From positions 1 to 54,422 of IMG/VR virus record IMGVR_UViG_3300021420_000044: a stretch of 54,422 nucleotides of DNA; one strand, written 5' to 3'. Made by a program: the position numbers and the translations under genes. Position 1 is the stretch's first letter; each line of letters opens with the position of its first letter. The DNA comes from a virus. The notes beneath the pieces are model-generated. The model saw only the letters and a program-made list of their open reading frames with translations, was not told the DNA's origin and did not search any database. Below are positions 1-8,799 of the stretch, one piece after another.

Positions 1-140
1 ACTGCTGTAAGCCGGTAATGAGTTGGTTCTGGACCGTTTCGGTATGCGTCCCTGAATTGAACGAGTACGTGCTGTCCGCTCCAAACGCTCCAAGATTCCT
101 AAACTGCACTTCTGTAGTTGAGCCAGCAGGAGAGCCACTG
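1..140. repeat. Terminal direct repeat, left copy
   Basis: The first 140 bases match 54283-54422 in the same orientation. Only two positions differ: 8 (T here, G at 54290) and 131 (A here, C at 54413). The repeat lies inside a fibre gene and both copies keep its frame. The first difference changes Leu to Phe and the second is silent. This is what an overlap of contig ends of a circular or circularly permuted genome looks like. The two differences suggest strain variants in the assembled population rather than a packaged exact terminal repeat. Confidence 0.9.
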
Positions 141-847
141 ACTGTTGCGCATACCCATGACGACCCATTCCACTGCTCAACCTGCCCGTTAGAGCACGTC
201 GTAAGCAGGCTAATATTCAGACTGCCAGACGAGCCACCGCCTTGAAGACCAGACGCCCCTCCAGTCAATACCGCCGTGACCGTGCCATTCGTTCCACAAT
301 TCCACGCTGAGCCTGTCGATACTAGCGTCTGAGTATTCGGGCATGTGATGACTGCGATAGGCACCGACCCAGGCCCGCTTCCGCCTCCTACCAAGCCAAT
401 GCCTGCCGTGATGCCTACGATTCCCCCGCCTCCACCTCCCGCCGGTGGCAGGACTGGCGCTACAGCGTGAAGTTGGGAAGAAATATCCATCGCACCGCCA
501 GTAATCGTTATCAGCGCCGTGCCACAGTATTTTCCTGTCTGGTCGCAAAAGTCGATTTCCCACTGCGATGGAGTAGGAGTCACAACGTTGTTGTCCGCCA
601 AGCGCATTGTGAACTTAGCGAACGAATCGCAGCGGATGCCAGCAAGGTTGCCTTGAAAAACCGAGCCTGCAAGCAGGTATGGGCCAGGAAGGGATGACTG
701 CCCAATGAAACTCGCACTAACAGTGCAGCCCTGAAAAAGCGCTCCTGTGGGGTCAGTGATTTGAGCGCTTACTTGGACGAACTGGCTCCACGCCGCCGTG
801 CTGAGTAGCAGAACCAGCAGAAGCGAGATTGCGAATAGGCGTTTCAA
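1..847 (-). CDS. Exported tail fibre, N-terminal part (continues at 54282)
   Basis: A leftward frame opens with TTG at 847 and stays open to base 1. Through the terminal repeat it continues in the same frame into the frame ending at 51557. The joined gene is 3573 bases, about 1190 residues. The TTG overlaps the TGA of the upstream beta-helix gene, which supports this start. Residues 1-22 are a Sec-type signal: Lys-Arg, a leucine-rich core, then AAWS before Gln. Residues 23-135 hold a domain with an LADN motif (83-86), an SQW motif (94-96) and cysteines 101 and 108, shared with the 844-4263 protein. A glycine run near residue 137 looks like a hinge. The likely role is a receptor-binding or fibre protein. 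A signal peptide on a virion fibre is odd. Confidence 0.75.
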   Translation of the reverse strand, partial: MKRLFAISLLLVLLLSTAAWSQFVQVSAQITDPTGALFQGCTVSASFIGQSSLPGPYLLAGSVFQGNLAGIRCDSFAKFTMRLADNNVVTPTPSQWEIDFCDQTGKYCGTALITITGGAMDISSQLHAVAPVLPPAGGGGGGIVGITAGIGLVGGGSGPGSVPIAVITCPNTQTLVSTGSAWNCGTNGTVTAVLTGGASGLQGGGSSGSLNISLLTTCSNGQVEQWNGSSWVCATVSGSPAGSTTEVQFRNLGAFGADSTYSFNSGTHTETVQNQLITGLQQ

Positions 848-3800
848 TGGTTTACCCAATTCGTGCCATTGCAATACACCGGGATATGCACCGTGCCACC
901 AGCGGCCACTATTGCATTGTAAACAGGCGCAGCCGCCGCATCGCTGACTGCATTGAATGTCCCCTCTGCACCAGCGTTGCAGGTAGGAAGCGTTGCGACG
1001 GTTGGGATAACAGAGAGTTTTATAGGTCCAGCGAAACTCGTGCTTCCGTCAGCATTGAAATTCGTGATTTTCAGTGAACCGCTGGAATTGTTGATGAGTT
1101 GCAATCGGCCATTCAGCGTTCCAGCACCGTTAGGATCGGGCTTTAGACAGATGTCCACAGTGGGCAGACCGGCAGCCGTTCCAGCACCCCAGCACACTGG
1201 CACGCTGGCCTTTTGGTCAAAGGTGAAGTTTGAGATAGGTGCGCTGATGCCGCTGTTCCGTTTAAAGGACCAGTTACGCAACAGGACAGTCCCTAGCACA
1301 CCCGCCCCCGTACCCTGTCCGCCTGAAGGAACGCCTACAAGTACGCCATCATAGTGGTAAGAAACATTCAGTCCATCCAGAGCGAAGCACGATGGCGAAA
1401 TTGTGCAGTACCAATCCGTGCGCGTGACCTGAAGATTTCTGACGCTTCCAATACCGCCTGTATTAACAGTCAACCCAGGCACGAACAGGCCGTCAATAAT
1501 ACTTTCGTTTCCACCCCCAACGTACTTAGTGAAACCTGCCCAAGTTGCACCGCCCGAAGTGGTCTGTGTGCCCCATGCAGGCTCCACAATGTAACGCGAA
1601 GTTGCGTCAGGCGAAGCAGTTGTTATCGTGTTGAAGTCCGTAACCCATCCCGCCGTGCAGGTAAATGTCGTAGCCGTGTTCGAGGTGACCACGCAGTATT
1701 GATTCGCGCCTGTGCCGGAAAGCACGGAGACATACCATCCAATCCATGCGTTCACCGTCAAACCGCCAACCGAGTCTACTAAAGTAGTGGCGCTGCCACT
1801 GCTTGCAGATAAAGGCGCGGCAGGCTGCCCTAGTCCACTCAACGCGCCGGAGACTGTAATTTTGTAATAGACTCCATGACCTCCAGCCTGCGAGCCTTGG
1901 ATGACCTGACCAACAGCTGGACTGGTGCCAGGATTCCCGAGGAACGCCGCCTGGTCTACGGTGAAACTGTTCTTCACGTAAAACGCGCACGATCCCCCAA
2001 AAAGGAACAGGCTCTCAGAACGAACGTCGTCAATCTCCACTCCCCCGCCAGCCGGGACGCTGGTTGCAAATATGTCGTATCCCGTTTGTGTGTTGAATCC
2101 ATTCTCAAACGTCGTGCCATCTATTTTGAGCAGCCCGCCTCCGAAATCCTCGATGCCGTAAGCAGTGCAGCCTTGCACGTCCCCGCCAAACCATGTGATA
2201 GCGACTGCGTTGGTGGCTATTGTGGTGGCTACGCCGCCAGAGCCGGAGCCGATCATGTAGCAGGCTTCGGTAAATCCGCTGGCCAGGTTGTTGTGGAAAT
2301 AGATGTTCGACCCTTGCGCCCCTCCACCGGCAGGAGAAACTTGAAAGCCAATTGCTGCCAATCCGCCGCCTTGCCATGCGTTACGATGAAAGTCTATGAA
2401 TTGTGTAGATAAATCGGCTCCCTGCGCTCCGGTGTAATCCATTATCACCAGAGGGTGAGCTATATCCTGAGCCACGGTAGAAGACCATGCGAAATCCTCA
2501 AATACTCCGTAAGATACGGATTGTCCATTGAACAATGTGGTATTTACTGTTGTTTCGTTTAGCCCACAGGCAGCACGCTGTGAGCACGTCCATTTGAATC
2601 CGTTCATGTGGTAAACGTTCAGGGTTCCATTCACGTTGTACAAGCCAGAAAAGTGCAACTCGCGGTTGTAGTTATTCAACGTGCTCCCGTTGACTCGATT
2701 TGTGCCATACGCTCCATTGATAGCCGCTTGCAGCGCAGGGGTGTTAACCGCAGCAGTCGCAACAGGTGCAGCCCCCCACCATTCGGGAAATACCTTATCG
2801 ATTGCGGTGTTGTTGGTTAGGTCAATGGTTCCTTGACCTGGGTTGGCATTGTAGAAAATCTGTTGCACTGGACTGATAATCGTGCCCTGAATGTTTATCT
2901 TGGCCGAGGTCGGTATCACTGAGATGATGCTGTAGGACCAGTACCTATTGAGGGGGATGCTGGCTGGATCGTCGGTGATTGTCTGCGTTGCAGATTGCGC
3001 TCCACCGGGAGATACGAGTCTGTATTCCGCGCACAGAGATTCCCCGTAGCCATTGACGGGCTGGGTTTGTCCTCCCACGCTTCCCGCCGCTCCTGCTGGC
3101 TGGGTATATCCAGTCCCCTGTGTGCAAGTTTCGTTCTTGTAGGTTTGCCCGCCGTAACCAATGAGAAGCGCCCCGGTAGTAGTGGTCACTGGCCCCGCAG
3201 CCATAGTGAGGGTTCCAGCACCCCTGTTTTCGTTCGCGTTAACCCCTGCGTCTAATCCGACAATTGGTCCCATGCCGGAAATTTCCCACGCAATGCAGGA
3301 ATTGGCTACGGTTGCCACAAGGGGAAGAGTTACGGTGACCGTACCGCCGGTTATGTTGGAGGCAGCCCAGCTTGTATTGACGCTGGTAAGATTGTATCCC
3401 TGTTGGAGAAGTCCAGAATACCGATTGCCGCCTGTGTCGGTTGGAGGAGTAAGCAGCAGCGAGCCGGTATAGTAGTGGTTCTCCATGAAGATAATGGCGT
3501 TGCCAGCGGTGGTTCCCGTAAGCGTCACGGAACAACTGTTCGTCAAAACCGCTCCATTAACAATTCCACTGCCTTGCACGAAACCAGCTCCTCCAGGAAC
3601 CGTGGAACTATTTATCGCTTTCAAGCCGCCATTTTGAGAGAACTGCAATGTTACGTTTGAGGGAAACGCGATAGATGAAAGTGCGCTTATTCCAGTGAAC
3701 AACAACGTCGCAGGATTACTTCCTATAGCGGTTAAGGCCCGAACTACAGCAGGGGCATCGTCGGTGGTGCCATTTTGAACCGCTCCATAGTCCCTAACGT

Positions 3801-4263
3801 CAAACACTGGCTTCACCTGATACACTGCTGGCTGATTCACACCGTTAGAAACTAATGCCGAGCCATTTGCGACGCCAGTTGGTAAACCTCCACCTCCTCC
3901 ACCCGAAGTACACGCAAGGGCTGGAATACTCCCCGTGATGCTTTGCGTTGCCCCGCTGATGGTCAGAGTCGTATTGACGCACGTCGTCAAATCCTTCGCA
4001 CAGACATCAAATCTCCACTGCGAGTTGGTAGCAGACAGTTTTGTGTTGTCCGCCAATGGCATGCTGAATGCTCCATTTGCATCCAGTGTTTGCTCCACGG
4101 GAGTTGGAGGCGGCGTCCCACTGGAATTGAATGTCTGCCCCGCAGGAGTCAAATTGGCAGTTATTTTACCGCCAGAACAGCCCGCTAAAACCCCGCTCAC
4201 AGTCGTGTACTGACAGAAGGCCGTCAGCGGGAACAGCAACACGAATAGGAGCAGAAGTCTCAT
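844..4263 (-). CDS. Exported pectin-lyase-fold tailspike-like protein
   Basis: 1139 residues. Residues 1-17 are a Sec-like signal (MRLLLLFVLLFPLTAFC, then Gln). Residues 18-117 are the same small domain as in the neighbouring fibre (LADN at 70-73, SQW at 81-83, Cys88 and Cys95), followed by six glycines. Next comes the motif VFDVRDYGAVQNGTTDDAPA, a classic start of the pectate lyase superfamily beta-helix domain found in phage tailspikes that cleave surface polysaccharide. The remaining residues are rich in Gly, Thr, Ser and Asn, as expected for a beta-helix. Its ATG directly follows the stop of the 92-residue gene. It is probably an adhesin or depolymerase; the substrate cannot be told. The N-terminal signal is not usual for a tailspike. 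Confidence 0.75.
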   Translation of the reverse strand: MRLLLLFVLLFPLTAFCQYTTVSGVLAGCSGGKITANLTPAGQTFNSSGTPPPTPVEQTLDANGAFSMPLADNTKLSATNSQWRFDVCAKDLTTCVNTTLTISGATQSITGSIPALACTSGGGGGGLPTGVANGSALVSNGVNQPAVYQVKPVFDVRDYGAVQNGTTDDAPAVVRALTAIGSNPATLLFTGISALSSIAFPSNVTLQFSQNGGLKAINSSTVPGGAGFVQGSGIVNGAVLTNSCSVTLTGTTAGNAIIFMENHYYTGSLLLTPPTDTGGNRYSGLLQQGYNLTSVNTSWAASNITGGTVTVTLPLVATVANSCIAWEISGMGPIVGLDAGVNANENRGAGTLTMAAGPVTTTTGALLIGYGGQTYKNETCTQGTGYTQPAGAAGSVGGQTQPVNGYGESLCAEYRLVSPGGAQSATQTITDDPASIPLNRYWSYSIISVIPTSAKINIQGTIISPVQQIFYNANPGQGTIDLTNNTAIDKVFPEWWGAAPVATAAVNTPALQAAINGAYGTNRVNGSTLNNYNRELHFSGLYNVNGTLNVYHMNGFKWTCSQRAACGLNETTVNTTLFNGQSVSYGVFEDFAWSSTVAQDIAHPLVIMDYTGAQGADLSTQFIDFHRNAWQGGGLAAIGFQVSPAGGGAQGSNIYFHNNLASGFTEACYMIGSGSGGVATTIATNAVAITWFGGDVQGCTAYGIEDFGGGLLKIDGTTFENGFNTQTGYDIFATSVPAGGGVEIDDVRSESLFLFGGSCAFYVKNSFTVDQAAFLGNPGTSPAVGQVIQGSQAGGHGVYYKITVSGALSGLGQPAAPLSASSGSATTLVDSVGGLTVNAWIGWYVSVLSGTGANQYCVVTSNTATTFTCTAGWVTDFNTITTASPDATSRYIVEPAWGTQTTSGGATWAGFTKYVGGGNESIIDGLFVPGLTVNTGGIGSVRNLQVTRTDWYCTISPSCFALDGLNVSYHYDGVLVGVPSGGQGTGAGVLGTVLLRNWSFKRNSGISAPISNFTFDQKASVPVCWGAGTAAGLPTVDICLKPDPNGAGTLNGRLQLINNSSGSLKITNFNADGSTSFAGPIKLSVIPTVATLPTCNAGAEGTFNAVSDAAAAPVYNAIVAAGGTVHIPVYCNGTNWVNH

Positions 4264-4542
4264 TCAGCTCACGTACAGCACGTCAACAATGTCATTCTGT
4301 GTTCCAGCTACCCACCAATCGAAAAGATTCGTCGCATACACTGCCACAGGGCCAGAATTGATTGAGCCGCCTGCCGGTCCCGCCGCGATTCTTATGCCAT
4401 TAGTCGCAGTCACGGTGCTGTCACCGATTGTCATGGTGTGCGCGGCGTTGTTCTGAATGATGATTTGACGGCACGGTACGGAAGTCGCGCTGAACTGCGT
4501 TGCAGCGGCTCCAATCGTTATCTGTTTCAGGATGACTGCCAT
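4264..4542 (-). CDS. Small virion-like protein of unknown function
   Basis: 92 residues, beta-rich, with no signal or membrane segment. The middle contains alternating hydrophobic strands (RQIIIQNNAAHTMTIGD), which resembles small capsid-decoration or tail-accessory proteins. It has a good ribosome site (GAGGACA before ATG), and its TGA is immediately followed by the ATG of the beta-helix gene, so the two are probably co-translated. Function is inferred only from position between internal virion proteins and fibres. Confidence 0.6.
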   Translation of the reverse strand: MAVILKQITIGAAATQFSATSVPCRQIIIQNNAAHTMTIGDSTVTATNGIRIAAGPAGGSINSGPVAVYATNLFDWWVAGTQNDIVDVLYVS

Positions 4543-4551
4543 AAAATGTCC

Positions 4552-5754
4552 TCATTCCTTGCTGCCACTTTCCACGACTGAACGCACCAGCGAACCAGCA
4601 AGCGGCTCTCCTATCTTTGCGCCTGCGTAGCCAAGCGGGAGAGGGTGGCCAATGCCAGCCAAACCAGCACTGTAGCCAGCGAGTTTTCCGCTAACGTAGC
4701 CGATACCTAAAGCTCTCTCTCTCCACCTCATAGCCTTGGCGTATTCTGCGTTCGCTCGCTTGAATACCGTATCCACCCCGTAGGGCTTGAACGCCTCAAC
4801 CGTAGCCCTATCGAGCGCTTTAGCCATGTCCTTTGAAAGACGGTGCATCTTGCCGCCTTTTTTCCCGAAATCATCCCACGGAACAGCCTCATTAATCGCT
4901 GTTTTGAAGTCCTGAGACGCCCTGTAATCTAGTGGCATCATTGGGCTTCCAGGAGTGTCTATGGCGGCGTTAGGCTGACCCGGAATGCTCGTAGGCGCAC
5001 CTTTGGACCGACTTTCGATCCACTCGATGAACTTGTTTATCGGAGGCGGGATGCTGAACCCTTTCTTTTCCAGCAATTTTGCCTTCTGCGCGATGGCATA
5101 CGCTTCAGAATGGTCAATAGGAACGTCACCATAGGCGCTAGAAAGCCGTTTGTACGCCTCTACGGCCCTCGTATGGCTTCCAATGAGAGAACCGGGCTTG
5201 GTAGCATCCACAGGTGCCGTAAAACGCTTTCCAGCAGTCTCCGTAATCGAACCTTCCTCGCCTCCCGGCATGTAAAATGCCGCCGCATCGCCAACGAGAT
5301 TTGATGGAGGTTCTTTTCTGGCTAGTCGTCCGGGGAGTCCAAACGCGGAGACGTTGTAATAGCTCTGGGCCAGTTTTCCGACCAAATCGGTTACGTCCCG
5401 AGGGACAGCCATCATCATGCCCTTAACGTCTCCCTTGTCCCGCGCTTCCTTGAATCGAGCACGGCTCTCCGTCAGGAACTGGCCCGGCATGTCGGCCATT
5501 GCATCGAAGTTTTGCCCCATGCGGTCCAGAATCTTGCTAGTTTCGGACTTCTGCGGCCCAGCGGGAGTAGTCGGAGCCGCTTTTGCTGGTTCCTGCTTAG
5601 GTGCAGGTGTAGCGTCTTGAGCCAGAACCTTGCCGTAGTCGGGATACTTCGCCAGAATCGACTGCACTAGCTTGTCGTCAGGGATAGAGGCGTACTGCGG
5701 ATATTTCGTCTTGATCCGCTTGGCAAACTCCGCTTTAGACACGGTTTCCGGCAT
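4552..5754 (-). CDS. Putative internal virion protein
   Basis: 400 residues. The first 45 residues carry the pattern FAKRIKTKYPQYASIPDD, followed by a second KYPDY, a short helical motif that recurs at the start of many large phage internal or tail proteins. A Pro/Ala-rich linker follows (residues about 47-70), then a mostly helical body. The C-terminus is Gly/Ala/Leu-rich (about 350-390) and could touch a membrane. It lies two genes upstream of the fibres, where podoviruses keep ejection proteins. The specific role is unknown. Confidence 0.65.
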   Translation of the reverse strand: MPETVSKAEFAKRIKTKYPQYASIPDDKLVQSILAKYPDYGKVLAQDATPAPKQEPAKAAPTTPAGPQKSETSKILDRMGQNFDAMADMPGQFLTESRARFKEARDKGDVKGMMMAVPRDVTDLVGKLAQSYYNVSAFGLPGRLARKEPPSNLVGDAAAFYMPGGEEGSITETAGKRFTAPVDATKPGSLIGSHTRAVEAYKRLSSAYGDVPIDHSEAYAIAQKAKLLEKKGFSIPPPINKFIEWIESRSKGAPTSIPGQPNAAIDTPGSPMMPLDYRASQDFKTAINEAVPWDDFGKKGGKMHRLSKDMAKALDRATVEAFKPYGVDTVFKRANAEYAKAMRWRERALGIGYVSGKLAGYSAGLAGIGHPLPLGYAGAKIGEPLAGSLVRSVVESGSKE

Positions 5755-6840
5755 TTACTTCCCCAACACCCCCAAGGGGTCAGCAAACGAAGGCGCTGCT
5801 TCCTGTCCCAATGATTCCTTGGCTTCATCCACAATTCCCTGAAGAAAAATGGCCTTCTCGTACAACTGCTGCGGAGTGTCTGAGGGAGAAGGAAGATGCT
5901 GTTTGATGGTTTCAAACGTGTACTTACTCCGACCAATGATTGACCACGGACCAGCACCCATAATTTGTAGGGCAGCGGCAGTTTTTATCAAATCGCCAGA
6001 GAGCTTTTCAGGAGCTACGCCACGGTTGTAGCCAAACATACGAAGATGTTGCATCAAGGCAGAGTGATTCCCGAATACCCAATCATTGTCCGTTTCCAAC
6101 CCAGCGTCTTCGATGATTTTCTTTAACTGTCCCACCTTCGGCTCAATTTGGCGGACCACGTCTGCTAGGGCAGTCTCTTTCGCATTGAGCTTGCGCTTGG
6201 CATCCATCTTGTTCTCGCGCATGTACGTGGCTATTGCACCGCGCTCTTTGGTCGGGAAGTCTTTTAACGTGGCAAGGCCGGATTCAATATCTTTAGCCTT
6301 GTCCGCTATCGAACGCGCATCTCCACTCCCTGTCCCTGCACCACGAGCCGCCAATTTTCCGATGATGTCACTCTGAATCGGCTTCTTCGTCGGGTCCTTG
6401 GACATGTAGACGAATCGCCCTTTGCTGTCCTGCTTAATCTCGTAGTCCGATTCAGGCTTGTCCTTGAAAAACAGTTTGTCGGTAATCTCTGGACTAGGGT
6501 CCTTGCCGTGAATGGTTTTGTACTGACGAACGAATTCCTTCAGCGGATCGTCTACTTCCCCTTCGGGAAGGTCAATCATCTTTGCCTGATCTGGGTCCCA
6601 AAAGCGCTGGAACTTCTTGCCGCCTTCGGTGTACGACTGGCCCATAGCAAGCGGTCTGCGAGCCGCCAGTTTCTCTAAGAAGAAGCGCTGCTGCTGTAGA
6701 TTGGCTTCATCCTGTGCTCGCTTGTCGGCCAATTGGCGCAGAACCATCTCTTTGTCGGCACGTTCGCTGTCTTGGCGAAGTACGCCAGCTTTCCCGTAAG
6801 ACTCTCCGAGTTGGCCCAACGCGCTAGCGAACGCGGACAT
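5755..6840 (-). CDS. Putative internal virion protein, helical
   Basis: 361 residues. Residues 20-60 are a highly charged helix that is likely coiled-coil (many Lys, Glu, Gln and Arg). Residues 190-260 form another charged helical stretch. No catalytic motif was recognised. GGAG precedes the ATG at good spacing. The stop abuts the ATG of the 400-residue gene, suggesting coordinated expression. Position in the late tail block suggests an ejection or core protein; this is inference. Confidence 0.65.
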   Translation of the reverse strand: MSAFASALGQLGESYGKAGVLRQDSERADKEMVLRQLADKRAQDEANLQQQRFFLEKLAARRPLAMGQSYTEGGKKFQRFWDPDQAKMIDLPEGEVDDPLKEFVRQYKTIHGKDPSPEITDKLFFKDKPESDYEIKQDSKGRFVYMSKDPTKKPIQSDIIGKLAARGAGTGSGDARSIADKAKDIESGLATLKDFPTKERGAIATYMRENKMDAKRKLNAKETALADVVRQIEPKVGQLKKIIEDAGLETDNDWVFGNHSALMQHLRMFGYNRGVAPEKLSGDLIKTAAALQIMGAGPWSIIGRSKYTFETIKQHLPSPSDTPQQLYEKAIFLQGIVDEAKESLGQEAAPSFADPLGVLGK

Positions 6841-6843
6841 TTT

Positions 6844-7050
6844 CTACTCCACTTTCTCCTTTAGGCATATCGCGCATTTTCCCTGAAGCGTGTAGCCAAG
6901 TGGATGACTACAGTCCACTCTTGCGCGTCTCATGCGGTCACGCATTTGCTCCGTCGCTGCCATCTCAAACACCGCCAAGCCTACGACTTGGAGAATTACC
7001 AGCAGAACAAATACTGGTACCACCAGCGCAATGAGACTTAGTATTCTCAT
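6844..7050 (-). CDS. Small single-pass membrane protein with Cys motif
   Basis: 68 residues. One strong membrane segment lies at about residues 4-29 (LIALVVPVFVLLVILQVVGL). A basic stretch follows, then a C-terminal CSH...C..C cluster that could bind a metal. The ATG overlaps the stop of the upstream 78-residue gene by four bases (ATGA). It was not recognised as a known family. It could assist ejection or lysis, but nothing proves it. Confidence 0.6.
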   Translation of the reverse strand: MRILSLIALVVPVFVLLVILQVVGLAVFEMAATEQMRDRMRRARVDCSHPLGYTLQGKCAICLKEKVE

Positions 7051-7283
7051 ACAAGCGGTTTCCCAAGATATTCCATTTGCTCCCGCAACTGCCAGCCAAG
7101 GGCTATGGCTCCGAGCACTGTCGATTTTGCCGAATACTCCTTTGGCGACTCGTAGATTCTTTTTATGTATTCCGACTCAGCAAACAGCGCAAAAAGTTCT
7201 GACGCACGGTGAGGGTCTTCTACTTGAACCATCTCAAAAGCTTTGTCTATTGTCTCAGGATAAATATGCAACACTTGTCCCAT
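7047..7283 (-). CDS. Hypothetical small helical protein
   Basis: 78 residues if the second of two tandem ATGs is used. AGGAGG lies only two bases before the first ATG (7286) and five before the second, so 7283 is preferred. It is acidic and helical, with no recognised motif. It is coupled to the small membrane protein by an ATGA overlap. Confidence 0.6.
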   Translation of the reverse strand: MGQVLHIYPETIDKAFEMVQVEDPHRASELFALFAESEYIKRIYESPKEYSAKSTVLGAIALGWQLREQMEYLGKPLV

Positions 7284-7297
7284 CATTTCCTCCTAAG

Positions 7298-7918
7298 TTA
7301 ACTCCCCCACACTGGTACAGAACTGGACATGGAATCGGGATTGAAAATGTCCGTAGGAAATGGGCTGAACGCGCTCGACGGTAAGCCAGTTGGCGACATA
7401 CCGGGAGACGACCCATCGTTACCGAGATTTGTTCCGGGAGCGTAGTTTGAACTGTAATCCACTCCCGGTGCTGGCTTCTTGTTGAGCGCCTGCATGAGCA
7501 TGAACAGCGGCATAGACGTATCTGCGGTCGGTCCTGCCGTTTGCGGCATGATTCCGAGCGAGTTCATTGCTGCTTGAATCGCCATCTGCTGCTCATTCTG
7601 CTGGTATGGTGCTAACGCTTGTGCGTACACGTCGGCGCTGATGGTTGGAGAAGAGGAGAGGCCACGTTCCCCCAACGCAGCCTGCACCTGGTTCTCCACC
7701 CCGCTCGTCAGACCCTTGCTCAAGGGCTGCTCGAAACCGGAGATGTACTTGTTCATCTTGGTAGGGTCTTTGGACAACGACTCCAGAAAGTTCTGGCGCT
7801 CGTTCGTCTTGCGCTGATTGAGCCAGTTTCCTAGAAAGCCTGCTCCAGCCGCTCCAGCAGGGATAATCTTGCTGGCGTTTTGGCCGATAAACGAGAAGAT
7901 TGACATGATTTGTTCCAT
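7298..7918 (-). CDS. Internal virion (ejection-like) protein
   Basis: 206 residues. An Ala/Gly-rich hydrophobic segment at residues 14-31 (IIPAGAAGAGFLGNWL) is followed by Asn/Arg/Gln-rich helix, an arrangement common in podovirus DNA-ejection proteins. The C-terminal 60 residues are Pro/Ser/Gly-rich and probably disordered. TAGGAGACATT before the ATG is a good ribosome site. A related architecture is seen in the next upstream gene, so the two may be partners in a membrane-spanning ejection complex. The family is inferred from shape, not a signature motif. Confidence 0.6.
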   Translation of the reverse strand: MEQIMSIFSFIGQNASKIIPAGAAGAGFLGNWLNQRKTNERQNFLESLSKDPTKMNKYISGFEQPLSKGLTSGVENQVQAALGERGLSSSPTISADVYAQALAPYQQNEQQMAIQAAMNSLGIMPQTAGPTADTSMPLFMLMQALNKKPAPGVDYSSNYAPGTNLGNDGSSPGMSPTGLPSSAFSPFPTDIFNPDSMSSSVPVWGS

Positions 7919-7926
7919 AATGTCTC

Positions 7927-8397
7927 CTATGCCAGCGAAGGCTCTGCGTTCGACTCTCCGCTGTTGAATAATCTCCTGATTGCATCCGTCAACCCGCCCC
8001 CAGACGGCCCACTAGACGGTGACACGCCGCTGAATACCCCTTCCCCGGTCAGTCCCGGAGCACCACCACCACTGGCTCCACCCCCGCTATACAGAGTCCT
8101 CTGTGCCTCCCCCAGACTTCCGGGATTTCCTGTCAGGGAAGCGACCATTTGCGAGAAGGATTCCTGCGTCAAGTCTCCGCCAACCTGTCCTTGAAGACCG
8201 GGAGCAGCTGCTTTGAACGCTTCTTGCTTGGTGAGTTGGTCTTGCTGCTGTGTGTGTAGTTGCTGCTGCCGGAGCGAGTCTTGTTGCTGCTTGAGGTTGC
8301 TGGAGGGGCTGAACGTCCCTGCTAATTGCAGGCCAGTCGTGGTAGCGGCGGTAGCGGCTGGAATAATCCACGGCAATGCAGCGACAAACCACGGCAT
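7927..8397 (-). CDS. Internal virion (ejection-like) protein
   Basis: 156 residues from the ATG at 8397. The frame extends upstream, but that part lies inside the acetyltransferase-like gene, whose stop ends at 8400. Residues 1-27 are hydrophobic (MPWFVAALPWIIPAATAATT). Residues 37-55 are very Gln-rich (QQQDSLRQQQLHTQQQ), then Gly/Ser-rich low complexity. This resembles small ejection proteins of podoviruses. It could act with the 206-residue neighbour. Confidence 0.6.
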   Translation of the reverse strand: MPWFVAALPWIIPAATAATTTGLQLAGTFSPSSNLKQQQDSLRQQQLHTQQQDQLTKQEAFKAAAPGLQGQVGGDLTQESFSQMVASLTGNPGSLGEAQRTLYSGGGASGGGAPGLTGEGVFSGVSPSSGPSGGGLTDAIRRLFNSGESNAEPSLA

Positions 8398-8399
8398 AA

Positions 8400-8798
8400 T
8401 TAATACCCCGTTTCCGTTGTACCGAACGCCCACGCACCGTAGGACGGCAGCAGCATTCCACCATGCTTTTGCACGATTCGCATGAGCTTCACTTCCTGCT
8501 TGTTGCAGTCATCCAGAAACAGCATAAATCCCATACAGCCACGCTCTTTAGCTTCCGCCAGTATTCGTCGGTAGGCTAACATGACCCAAGACTTAGGAGC
8601 ACTCGGGATGGCGGTAATCCGAAAAAGAAAAAGTATTCCATGCACGTTAGCGGCGAGCACCTGACCAACAATTTCCCCCTCGTATTCCGCGACCCACTGC
8701 CAGTTGTAGTCAATCGGGAAAAGGTCAAGACTCCCCATCAACTCAGGTGGCAACGTCTCGCCCTCTTCCCTGTTGCGAATTGTGATTGTGCTCAGCAT
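8400..8798 (-). CDS. GNAT-like acetyltransferase-fold protein
   Basis: 132 residues. The order of elements fits a GNAT domain: an EYEGEIVGQVLA strand pair, a middle strand, then a helix with KSWVMLAYRRILAEAKERG (position of the acetyl-CoA pyrophosphate loop and helix), and a C-terminal strand GAWAFGTTETGY. Such domains occur in phage structural clusters, where their substrate is unknown. The canonical R/QxxGxG/A loop is not clear, so acetyl-CoA binding is uncertain. It lies between the nozzle-like gene and ejection proteins. Confidence 0.55.
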   Translation of the reverse strand: MLSTITIRNREEGETLPPELMGSLDLFPIDYNWQWVAEYEGEIVGQVLAANVHGILFLFRITAIPSAPKSWVMLAYRRILAEAKERGCMGFMLFLDDCNKQEVKLMRIVQKHGGMLLPSYGAWAFGTTETGY

Positions 8799-8799
8799 T

